DNA of 64,000 nt, taken from assembly GCA_965248765.1 (NCBI GenBank), contig CBDFKF010000004.1, forward strand, positions 1,612,001 to 1,676,000. The letters run 5' to 3'. Position numbers and translations under genes: made by a program. Numbering within the stretch: position 1 is the stretch's first letter; the number at the start of each line of letters is the position of its first letter. Shown piece by piece: positions 43,856 to 51,858 of this stretch. This DNA is from CBDFKF01 sp965248765. Its GTDB lineage: Bacteria; Pseudomonadota; Alphaproteobacteria; VGEJ01. The notes under the pieces are model-generated. The model saw only the letters and a list, made by a program, of their open reading frames with translations. It made no database searches and was not told where the DNA came from.

Positions 43856-44953
43856 TTGGCGATTCGCCTCTATTTCGGTGTTTTTGCCCTTGTGGTGTTC
43901 GGCCTTACGTACGTCGCGTTTTTTCGCCGCTGGCTCCAGACCATTATGTGCGGCACCGTCATTCTCGGGGCGACCGGCATAACTCTCGTTTTGTTCTTGA
44001 TGCCCGAAGGCTTCCGGCTGGGCACCTCGGCGATCGTGATTTCCATCATGTTTGCCTGCGGCTTGGCACGGCTTCTGTTCTGGCCGGCGTTCGTCGCGTG
44101 CGCCTCGATCCTCGGTATCACCAACGGTCTAATGTATGCGCAAGGCGCGACCGCGTTCGATTACTTCAACACAAACTTCTTCCTGGTCATCGCTTCGATC
44201 ATCGGCCTCACCTATGCCGGCATGCTCGAGGCGACCGAGCGGCGTGGCTTTACCCTCGAGGGAGCGGAGCGCGATGCCCGCCGGCGTACCGGAGCAATCC
44301 TGAGGCGCCTCTTCCCAGCTCGCATCGCCGAGAAAGTCCGGGAGGGCGAGAGCAATATCGCAGAGTCCTTCATCGAGGGGATCGTGATGGTGGCCGACAT
44401 CGCCGGCTTTGTCAGCCTGAGCCAGCATTTGGCTCCGGGCCACGCAGTGGAGATCCTGAGTGCGATCTTCAGTCGGCTCGATGAGGTCGCGCGGCACAAG
44501 GGGATCGAGAGCATTCGCACCTTCGGCGACCGCTATGTGGCGATCGGGGGCGTCCAGCGTGCTCACGGTCGCGGCGTAGAGACGTTGGCGGAGTTCGCCA
44601 TCGAGGCACGTGGCGCGGTCGAGAAATATCTCCAGGAGCAGGAGCTTCCCCTACAGGTCCGTGTCGGCCTTGCCAGCGGTCCGCTCATTTCCGGGATCGT
44701 GCGCTCGGCTGTCCCGGTTTTCGAATCGTGGGGCGAGACTCTTGACACCGCGGCACGGCTCGCGACCGACGGCCCCGGGGGCACCATCCAGGTCTCGGAA
44801 AGCGTCTATTGGCGGCTGCGCCAGGATTTCGAATTCGAGGAGCGGGAGACGATCACCCTGGGCGGCGAGCGAACAGTGACGGCTTATCTTCTGACCGGGC
44901 GTAAGATCGTCAGTCTGACGGATCGCCAGGCGCCGCCCGGCGGGCGGCGGTAG
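43856..44953 (+). CDS. Membrane class III adenylate cyclase, N-terminus unresolved
   Basis: The visible frame opens TTG 43856, but the same frame is open back to about 43640 and reads AREARF-like residues then LRVVLPVAITLYLFFLFWD, clearly a first membrane helix, without ATG, GTG or TTG. A GTG at 43651 in another frame (MTHLDTRISRSVLFLAG) may be the true start, joined by a one-base error near 43700. Five to six membrane helices precede the cyclase domain: GIVMVADIAGFVSLSQHLAP (metal Asp), SIRTFGDRYVAIGG (second Asp), VRVGLASGPLISGIV and ESWGETLDTAARLAT. Inner-membrane signalling cyclase; the ligand is unknown. It is the second class III cyclase in the window. Confidence 0.75.
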   Translation: MAIRLYFGVFALVVFGLTYVAFFRRWLQTIMCGTVILGATGITLVLFLMPEGFRLGTSAIVISIMFACGLARLLFWPAFVACASILGITNGLMYAQGATAFDYFNTNFFLVIASIIGLTYAGMLEATERRGFTLEGAERDARRRTGAILRRLFPARIAEKVREGESNIAESFIEGIVMVADIAGFVSLSQHLAPGHAVEILSAIFSRLDEVARHKGIESIRTFGDRYVAIGGVQRAHGRGVETLAEFAIEARGAVEKYLQEQELPLQVRVGLASGPLISGIVRSAVPVFESWGETLDTAARLATDGPGGTIQVSESVYWRLRQDFEFEERETITLGGERTVTAYLLTGRKIVSLTDRQAPPGGRR

Positions 44954-44991
44954 TCGGGCCGTCGGCTCGACGTAGGCCTTGCCGCTTCCCG

Positions 44992-45132
44992 CTAGAGGAG
45001 GCGCAGAAGATCAAGATCGAGAGCGAAGATGATGAGCCCGTAGCCAGCTACGCCTGCCGCGAACAACGAGGCAAGCACTAGCGGTTGCCACCAACCATGC
45101 CGCTCGACGCGGGCGGTCTCGGGGGAAACCAC
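44992..45132 (-). CDS. Small single-span membrane protein, 46 residues
   Basis: GTG 45132 opens a frame, with an upstream TGA limiting it, that reads VVSPETARVERHGWWQPLVL and then ASLFAAGVAGYGLIIFALDL, a clean membrane helix, before DLLRLL and TAG. It is too short for usual gene calls. The hydrophobic helix with a charged N-terminal side and aromatic WW at the boundary is what a small membrane protein looks like; no family is recognised. It converges on the cyclase gene. The rest of the 44954-45390 gap shows only a possible promoter. Confidence 0.35.
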   Translation of the reverse strand: MVSPETARVERHGWWQPLVLASLFAAGVAGYGLIIFALDLDLLRLL

Positions 45133-45310
45133 TGGCTCGATGGATCAACGTGTCGACAGTGACTTCTTCAAGGAGTTGGGCCGTGTCCTGGCGCATGTGA
45201 ACATCCTATCGCCGGCGGGGCGTCGTGGCAGTGATGGACATCACCGGGCCGCATTGGCGCACGTGATAGTCATCACAGACGCTCGTGATTCAGCGACGCG
45301 TCCAGCGGGC

Positions 45311-45339
45311 TTGGGCCGCACACCGGCATCTGATACGCT
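45311..45339 (+). promoter_or_regulatory. Possible sigma70-type promoter for the cupin gene
   Basis: TTGGGC (45311-45316) and TACGCT (45334-45339) are separated by 17 bp and lie about 50 bp before the cupin start at 45391. The -35 box is weak, so this is a tentative call. Confidence 0.3.
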
Positions 45340-45390
45340 CGCAGCAGTTGGGAAACCCTTTCGTTCTGAAAAAGAAGCGGGAGCACGGCA

Positions 45391-45936
45391 ATGGGTATTA
45401 AGATCGATGAGCAATGGATTAGCGAGCGGGTCCGCCGCTACAAGCAGCTGAACTTCGGTATCGATCAGTACCTCGACACCAAGATTCCCGGTCACTCTCG
45501 CTCGCAGGCGAACTTGGTCGGCCACGTCTCGACGTTCAGGACCGGAGACCCGGATTACGACGGGTGGATCCCCGATGATTCCGAGTTCTGGTCGGTGATC
45601 ATCAAGCTGCCACCGGGGCGGGTAGGCGCGCTGCATGATCATGAAACCACGGAGATGTTCATGCCGCTCGACGGTAAGGTCGTGTTGACCCTCGGCGATG
45701 ACGGCGAGCATGAGGTTGAGCTCGACATCCACGATGTCGCCTCGTTCCCACCCGGAGTCATGCGCGGCTTCCGCAACCCCGGCGACAAGGAAGTGAATTT
45801 CCTGGTGTGCGTGGGCGGTCCCGAGATGGGCATGATCAAATGGCCCGCGGGGGTGGTCGATGAAGCGAAGCAGGTTGGCTGGCAGGAGGACGAACGCGGC
45901 AAGATCGTTGCGCTGGAGCTCGAGCCCGCCGAGTAG
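45391..45936 (+). CDS. Cupin-domain protein
   Basis: 181 residues from ATG 45391. The double-stranded beta-helix core reads FWSVIIKLPPGRVGALHDHE, then TTEMFMPLDGKVVLTLGDDG, DIHDVASFPPGVMRGFRNPG and EVNFLVCVGGPEMG. The first cupin motif has HDH followed by E (metal-ligand pattern H-x-H-x(4)-E), but the later His is not in its usual place. Cupins of this size act as dioxygenases, isomerases or sugar-binding proteins. It is followed by a strong hairpin and then a maleylacetate-reductase-like gene, so an aromatic-catabolism link is possible but not demonstrable. Confidence 0.8.
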   Translation: MGIKIDEQWISERVRRYKQLNFGIDQYLDTKIPGHSRSQANLVGHVSTFRTGDPDYDGWIPDDSEFWSVIIKLPPGRVGALHDHETTEMFMPLDGKVVLTLGDDGEHEVELDIHDVASFPPGVMRGFRNPGDKEVNFLVCVGGPEMGMIKWPAGVVDEAKQVGWQEDERGKIVALELEPAE

Positions 45937-45961
45937 AGCGGTCTAACTAGTTCGGACCTGA

Positions 45962-45986
45962 GGCGCGGGCATTGGCCCGCGCCTTT
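45962..45986 (+). terminator. Rho-independent terminator after the cupin gene
   Basis: GGCGCGGGC (45962-45970) and GCCCGCGCC (45975-45983) form a perfect 9-bp stem with an ATTG loop, followed by TTTGCG. It lies 25 bp past the cupin stop and before the maleylacetate-reductase-like gene, which must then have its own start signal. Confidence 0.6.
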
Positions 45987-46014
45987 GCGTTCATGGAATG
46001 GACGCAGGCGCGCT

Positions 46015-47076
46015 GTGCACGACTTCGTTTACCTGGCTAACGCGGCGCGCGTGATATTCGGCGCCGGCGCGCTTGTGCGCCTCGCCGACGAAGCCGACCA
46101 TCTAGGCATTAGGCGCGCACTTGTGCTCTCGACTGCGGGCCAACGTGACCACGCCGAGACCGCAGCCGGCCTCTTGGGAATAGCCGCCGCGGGCATCTAC
46201 GACCAAGCGATGATGCACGTCCCTATCGAGACGGCGGAGGCAGCGGCTGCCGTGGCACGACGCGTGGGCGCTGATGGAACGGTCGCGATCGGCGGTGGCT
46301 CGACCATAGGCCTTGCCAAAGCGATTGCGCTACGCCTCGAACTGCCCATTCTCGCTGTGCCGACGACCTATGCAGGGTCTGAAATGACCCCGTTCTGGGG
46401 GCAGACGGAGGCAGGCGTGAAAACCACCGGCCGCGACCTCCGCGTCCGCCCACGTACGACAATTTACGATAGCGAGCTGACGATGGGTCTCCCTGCGAAG
46501 GTATCCGGTCCGAGCGGCATGAACGCGATCGCACACTGCGTCGAGGCTCTCTATGCCGAGAGCGCAAACCCCATCACGTCGCTCATTGCGGAAGAAGGAA
46601 TCCGCGCTTTGGGCGCGAGTCTCCCACGCGTGGTTACGGACGGCGGTGACCTCGAGGCTCGCAGCGAAGCGCTGTATGGGGCGTGGCTAGCCGGTACTAC
46701 GTTGGGCTCGGTCGGTATGGCGCTGCATCACAAGCTTTGTCATACACTCGGCGGTACTTTCAAACTGGCTCACGCCGAGGTGCACACAGTGATTCTCCCG
46801 CACGTCGCTGCCTATAACAGTGACGCGGCCTCGACGGCCATGGCGCAGGTTGCGCGGGCTCTCCGCGTCGCCGATGCAGCGGCCGGGCTCTACGATCTGG
46901 CTGAATCGCTGGGTGCGCCGCTGTCGCTTGAGGCGATTGGCATGCGCCGGGACGATCTCGACCGCGCTGCCGATCTGGCTGTCGCCAACCCCTACTACAA
47001 CCCGCGCCCGGTAAGCCGCGAGAGCGTCCACCGGTTGCTTACGGATGCGCACACCGGACGACGGCCAGAGGGATGA
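46015..47076 (+). CDS. Maleylacetate reductase-like iron-containing alcohol dehydrogenase
   Basis: 353 residues from GTG 46015 (VHDFVYLANAARVIFGAGAL), the usual start of maleylacetate reductases; the in-frame start at 45985 lies just downstream of the terminator hairpin. The NAD(P) motif GADGTVAIGGGSTIGLAKAI is followed by PILAVPTTYAGSEMTPFWG, PSGMNAIAHCVEALY, then GMALHHKLCHTLGG and HAEVHTVILPHV (metal-type His). Maleylacetate reductase feeds chloro- or hydroxyquinol ring cleavage into 3-oxoadipate. No ring-cleavage gene is adjacent, so a different hydroxy-acid substrate cannot be excluded. Confidence 0.83.
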   Translation: MHDFVYLANAARVIFGAGALVRLADEADHLGIRRALVLSTAGQRDHAETAAGLLGIAAAGIYDQAMMHVPIETAEAAAAVARRVGADGTVAIGGGSTIGLAKAIALRLELPILAVPTTYAGSEMTPFWGQTEAGVKTTGRDLRVRPRTTIYDSELTMGLPAKVSGPSGMNAIAHCVEALYAESANPITSLIAEEGIRALGASLPRVVTDGGDLEARSEALYGAWLAGTTLGSVGMALHHKLCHTLGGTFKLAHAEVHTVILPHVAAYNSDAASTAMAQVARALRVADAAAGLYDLAESLGAPLSLEAIGMRRDDLDRAADLAVANPYYNPRPVSRESVHRLLTDAHTGRRPEG

Positions 47077-47109
47077 TCGCAAGTCACGTGACCTGATACC
47101 GGGCCTCAA

Positions 47110-47653
47110 CTAGCTAGCTGCGGTGGACGGCCGGTAGCCGCGTACCACCCGCAACAGGCCGAAGAACGGGATCAGCATAATCACGGCCATCAACACCTTG
47201 ACGCCGTAATCTCCCAAACCCCAGGTCACCCAGGGCAAGCCGGTTCCGGCGAAGGCCAGTGCAAAAAAAAGCGCCGTGTCGACTGCGGAGGCGATGAACG
47301 AAGAGGCGAAGGGCGCGCGCCACCATGTGCCTTCGCGCAGTCGGTTGAAGATCTGGATGTCGAGCAGCTGCGCGACCAGGAACGCGCTACCGGAGGCGAG
47401 CGCTACGCGCGGCGTGGCAAGCACGAGCGAGAGCACCACCGCCGCCGCGAAAGCCGGCGTAGACCACCTGGCGCGCGCGTGCCGGCCCGAGCCCGCGGTT
47501 GCAGAGGTCGGTCACCAGGAATGAAATCGGGTAGGTAAAGGCGCCCCATGTCAGCCAGTCGTTGATCGGGTACTGGACGAGAATGTTGGCGGCGGTGACA
47601 ACTACCGCCATCGTCGCCGCGCCGAGCGCAATCCCCTTCACAGCCGGGGTCAT
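47110..47653 (-). CDS. YhhQ/VUT-family queuosine-precursor transporter, one frameshift
   Basis: Starting at ATG 47653 (MTPAVKGIALGAATMAVVVT), helices and the conserved TYPISFLVTDLCNRGLGPAR stretch are followed by a frame change near 47455. The continuation is AVVLSLVLATPRVALASGSA, then FLVAQLLDIQIFNRLREGTW and a last two-helix segment. Sum: about 180 residues, normal for the VUT family, which imports queuosine precursors (preQ0/preQ1). The frame would be restored by removing one T of a TTT run. The single lesion in a well-kept gene looks like a sequence error. Convergent with the maleylacetate-reductase-like gene. Confidence 0.75.
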
Positions 47654-47720
47654 TTTCTCACCAGCGACGGCCGGCAGGATGGCCCATGGGCCTCGATCAA
47701 CCTCATCATGCCCCTCCCCC

Positions 47721-49552
47721 TCAGTCGAGCTCGAAGGCGTCTTTATAGTCACGTTTGAGGACCGGGTCCTGGCCGTCTTTGTGCAAGACGCAGTTGCCGA
47801 TGGCGAGTTGCTCGATCTCGGTTCCCATGAAGCAGCGGAATGCCTCTTCTGGCGTGCAGACGATCGGCTCGCCGCGCACGTTGAAGCTCGTGTTGACGAT
47901 GACAGGACAGCCCGTCCGTTCTCTGAACGTTTCGATCAGGCGGTGATAGAGCGGGTGGTTTCACGATGCACGGTTTGGATACGGGCCGAGTAGTCGACAT
48001 GGGTCACCGCCGGGATGTCTGAGCGCGGTACGTTCAGCTTGTCGATCCCGAACAGCGCCTCCTCGGCCGCCGTCATCGCCCGCCGTCGCTCGTGCCGGAC
48101 CGGGCTCACCAGTAGCATGTAGGGGCTGTCAGCATCGAGTTCGAACCACTCGCTGACATCCTCGCGCAGCACCGCCGGCGCGAACGGGCGAAAGCTCTCG
48201 CGGTACTTGACCTTGAGGTTCAGGAGACGCTGCATCGTCGGCGAACGGGCATCGCCGAGGATCCAGCGGGCACCCAGCGCCCGCGGACCGAACTCCATGC
48301 GGCCCTGGAACCAGCCGACCGCCTTTCCGGCTTCCAACGCTTCGGCGGTGGCGGCGAGCATGTCATCCTCGCCATGGACCTGGAAACGGGCACCCTCGGC
48401 CTCGAGACGGCTCTCAATCTCGGATTGGGCGAAGGCGGGCCCGAGGTAGCTCCCGCACATGGAATCGGCGCCGTTGACGGAACGCGGCTGGCCCTTCAGT
48501 CCGTGATAGGCCGAGAGTGCCGCGCCCAGCGCACCGCCCGCATCGCCGGCTGCCGGCTGCACCCATATCTGCTCGACGCAGCCATCGCGCACGATCTTGC
48601 CGTTGGCGACACAGTTGAGCGCAACCCCGCCCGCCAGACACAGGTTGCCGAGTCCCGTCTCCTTCACCACCGCGCGGCTTAGGCGAAGCATGACTTCCTC
48701 CGTCACTGCCTGGACCGAGGCGGCGAGATCCATGTGGTGCTGTGTTAGCAGCTCGTCAGGTTGTCGTGCCGGGCCGCCGAACAGGTCGTCAAAGCGCCGG
48801 TTGGTCATGCGGAGGCCCGTGCAATAATCGAAGTAGGACACATCAAGCCGAAACGACCCGTCATCCTTGAGATCGATCAGATGGTCGAGGATGCGGTCGC
48901 GGTAGCGCGCCTCGCCGTAGGGGGCGAGCCCCATCAGTTTGTATTCGCCTGAGTTCACCTTGAACCCGGTATAGTAGGTAAAGGCCGAGTACAAGAGGCC
49001 GAGCGAATGCGGGAAGTGGATCTCGCGCAGCATGGTCAGCTCGCGGCCGCGGCCGACCGCGAGTGAGCTCGTCGCCCACTCGCCGACTCCATCGAGGGTC
49101 AGCACCGCCGCCTCGGCGAACGGCGAGGCGAAGAAGGCGCTCGCTGCATGGCTCTGGTGATGCTCGGCAAACACCAGCCGGTGCTGCCAATCGAAGTCGG
49201 GCGCAAGCGACCGCAGCTCACGCCCGAGCAGGCTCTTCTGAAACAGTTTCTCCCGCAGCCACAACGGCATCGCCTGGGTGAACGATCGAAAACCGCGCGG
49301 GGCAAACGCGGTGTAGGTCTCAAGCAATCGCTCGAACTTCAGAAACGGCTTGTCGTAGAAGGCGACCAAGTCAACCGCACCCAGGTCAACCCCAGCCTCG
49401 CCGAGACAGTACGTGATCGCCCGTCGCGGGAACCCCGCGTCGTGTTTCTTCCGACTGAAACGCTCCTCCTGGGCAGCGGCGACGATCTGGCCGTCCTCCA
49501 CTAGAGCTGCCGCGCTGTCATGGTAGAACGCAGAAATCCCGAGAATGCGCAT
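47721..49552 (-). CDS. NodU/CmcH-family carbamoyltransferase, frameshift near the 3' end
   Basis: From ATG 49552, RILGISAFYHDSAAALVEDG and AAAQEERFSRKKHDAGFP open the family; FAEHHQSHAASAFFASPFAE supplies the His pair of the Kae1-like domain. LAGGVALNCVANGKI, FGPRALGARWILGDARSPTM and the YRESFRPFAPAVLRE region follow. The frame fails at about 47958, where one A appears missing before CCCGCTC. The next frame gives ERTGCPVIVNTSFNVRGEPI and the final YKDAFELD, stopping at 47721. The full length, near 610 residues, matches the family, which carbamoylates sugars or other hydroxyls using carbamoyl phosphate. The queuosine-type transporter is its downstream neighbour. Confidence 0.85.
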
Positions 49553-49599
49553 GGGGCCTTAGAGCATTGCGTACAAGGACGACGCCACCGAGGAAAAGC

Positions 49600-49676
49600 T
49601 GGTGGGCCCGGCAGGACTCGAACCTGCAACCAGACCGTTATGAGCGGCCCGCTCTAACCAGTTGAGCTACGGGCCC
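49600..49676 (-). tRNA. tRNA(CAU), probably tRNA-Ile2 (lysidine) or elongator Met
   Basis: The minus strand folds as a complete tRNA: acceptor GGGCCCG pairing with CGGGCCC, D-arm GCTC/GAGC, anticodon arm GGCCG-CTCATAA-CGGTC with anticodon CAT, T-arm GCAGG-TTCGAGT-CCTGC, and encoded CCA at 49602-49600. The CAU anticodon fits elongator tRNA-Met or tRNA-Ile2, where C34 becomes lysidine. The G-C-rich acceptor and the CGCTCATAACG loop context favour Ile2, but identity elements cannot be tested here. It is not the initiator, whose first base pair and anticodon stem differ. Confidence 0.9.
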
Positions 49677-49741
49677 TGCGGGATCAAATGTCGGATGCCA
49701 GCATCAAGGGGGCCAATCAGCCTCGCCTCACGCCTCTGATC

Positions 49742-51772
49742 TCACGTGTCGAGGAAACTCCTGAGCCGCCGTGAGCGGCTCGGGTGTTTGAGCTTGCGCA
49801 GCGCCTTAGCTTCGATCTGGCGTATTCGCTCGCGAGTCACCGAGAATTGCTGGCCGACCTCTTCGAGAGTGTGGTCGGTGTTCATGCCAATGCCGAAGCG
49901 CATCCGCAGCACCCGTTCCTCGCGCGGGGTGAGGCTTGCGAGAACGCGCGTGGTTGCCTCGCGCAGGTTGAGTTGAATGGCCGCATCGAGCGGCAGCACC
50001 GCATTCTTGTCCTCGATGAACTCGCCGAGGTGGCTGTCCTCCTCATCGCCGATCGGCGTCTCGAGGCTGATCGGCTCCTTGGCGATCTTCAACACCTTGC
50101 GCACCTTTTCGAGCGGCATGCCGAGCTTCTCGGCGAGCTCCTCCGGCGTCGGCTCACGGCCGATCTCATGGAGGATCTGGCGCGACGTGCGCACGAGCTT
50201 GTTGATGGTCTCGATCATATGCACGGGAATACGGATGGTGCGCGCCTGATCGGCGATGGATCGGGTGATGGCCTGGCGGATCCACCACGTGGCATACGTC
50301 GAGAACTTATAGCCGCGCCGGTACTCGAATTTGTCGACAGCCTTCATCAGGCCGATGTTGCCTTCCTGGATCAGGTCCAGGAACTGAAGGCCGCGGTTGG
50401 TGTATTTCTTGGCGATCGAGATTACGAGCCGCAGATTGGCCTCGACCATCTCCTTTTTCGCTCGCGCTGCTGCACGCTCACCCCGCTGGACGGTGTGGAC
50501 GATGCGGCGGAACTCCTCGACCGGCAAGCCGGCGTTGGTCGAGACCTCGGCGATCTGATGGCGGACGTCGCGGATCTGCGCTGATTCGGCCTTCGCGAAC
50601 TCAGCCCAGCCCTTTTCCTTGAGCCGTCGCACGCGGCGCAGCCAGTTCGGGTCGAGCTCGTTGCTAACATGCTGCTTGAGGAAACTCTCTCGCTTCACGC
50701 CGTAGCTCTCGGCGAGCCTGAGGAGCCGACCTTCGAGGCCGATCAGCCGCCGGTTCATCCCGTAGAGCTGGTCGACCAGCGATTCGATACAATTGTTGTT
50801 GAGGTGAACGCCCTCCATTAAGTCGATCAGCTCGTGCTTGAGCTTCTCGTAACGGCGTTCTTGGGGGCGCGTGATGGCGTCGTTCTTGAGCGCAGCCGCG
50901 ACGCGCAGTTCCTGCAGCCGATGGAGCTTTTTGTAGGTGGCGGCGATCTTATCGAACGTCTCAAGTATCGCCGGCTTTAATGCGAACTCCATTGCGGCGA
51001 GGGAGAGGCTGGCTTCCTCGTCCTCATCCGCCGCTCCGCTACCGTTGCGGTCCCTCTCATCGCCCTCGGCTTCGCCGGTATTCTCGGTCGAATCCGTCGA
51101 GGACTCGTCCTTCGCCGCGCCTTTCGCCTTGGCTTCCGGCTCACCCGGTGTCTCGCCCTTGCCGTCGGCGCCGGTGACTTTGGTCACTGTGGAAGGCGAG
51201 GACTCGCCGGGGCCACCGCCGTAAGTCGTTTCCAGGTCGATGATATCGCGCAGCAGAAGAAGCGATTCCTTGAGATCGCCACGCCACTGTACGATCGCCC
51301 GCATCGTCAGCGGGCTCTCGCAGATGCCGCCGATCATTTGCTCGCGGCCAGCCTCGATCCGCTTGGCGAGCTCTATCTCGCCCTGGCGCGACAACAGCTC
51401 GATCGAGCCCATCTCCCGCAGATACATCCGCACTGGGTCGTCGGTCCGCTCCGTCTCCTCGGAGGTCTCGCGGACCGCAACGGCGGTAGTCGTGCGCTCG
51501 CTGATCTCTGTGCTCGGCTCCTCCGAATCTTCCGACTCGACGACGTTGATACCCATCTCCGAGAGCATCGCCATCGTGTCCTCGATCTGCTCCGACGACA
51601 CCCGATCAGGAGGCAGGGCGTTGTTCAGCTCGTCATAGGTGACGTAGCCCCGCTCTTTGGCCGCCGCCAGCATCCGCTTCACACCGTGAGTGGTGGAATC
51701 GAGAAGCGGGCTGTCGGAGGACTCTTCGCGTGTTTCTTCCGATTCCGCTGTGCTCGCCAATTGTGTTGCCAT
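49742..51772 (-). CDS. rpoD: RNA polymerase primary sigma factor
   Basis: 676 residues from ATG 51772 (MATQLASTAESEETREES). Region 1.1 lies at the N-terminus, followed by DPVRMYLREMGSIELLSRQG (1.2). A long acidic insertion rich in E, D, S and T (about residues 205-275) is typical of group 1 sigmas. Region 2 is VEANLRLVISIAKKYTNRGL, QFLDLIQEGNIGLMKAVDKF and FSTYATWWIRQAITRSIADQ; region 3 TIRIPVHMIETINKL; region 4.2 LTPREERVLRMRFGIGMNT and FSVTRERIRQIEAKALRKLK. It binds housekeeping promoters with core polymerase. It follows dnaG closely (86 bp), the classical order. Confidence 0.97.
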   Translation of the reverse strand: MATQLASTAESEETREESSDSPLLDSTTHGVKRMLAAAKERGYVTYDELNNALPPDRVSSEQIEDTMAMLSEMGINVVESEDSEEPSTEISERTTTAVAVRETSEETERTDDPVRMYLREMGSIELLSRQGEIELAKRIEAGREQMIGGICESPLTMRAIVQWRGDLKESLLLLRDIIDLETTYGGGPGESSPSTVTKVTGADGKGETPGEPEAKAKGAAKDESSTDSTENTGEAEGDERDRNGSGAADEDEEASLSLAAMEFALKPAILETFDKIAATYKKLHRLQELRVAAALKNDAITRPQERRYEKLKHELIDLMEGVHLNNNCIESLVDQLYGMNRRLIGLEGRLLRLAESYGVKRESFLKQHVSNELDPNWLRRVRRLKEKGWAEFAKAESAQIRDVRHQIAEVSTNAGLPVEEFRRIVHTVQRGERAAARAKKEMVEANLRLVISIAKKYTNRGLQFLDLIQEGNIGLMKAVDKFEYRRGYKFSTYATWWIRQAITRSIADQARTIRIPVHMIETINKLVRTSRQILHEIGREPTPEELAEKLGMPLEKVRKVLKIAKEPISLETPIGDEEDSHLGEFIEDKNAVLPLDAAIQLNLREATTRVLASLTPREERVLRMRFGIGMNTDHTLEEVGQQFSVTRERIRQIEAKALRKLKHPSRSRRLRSFLDT

Positions 51773-51858
51773 TCGACCGGATTCTCCCGCGCCTGATCGC
51801 ACTCTGCGCACGCCAACGGTGGGGCCGTCGCAGGCGCCCACCCGTGAATATTTTCTAG

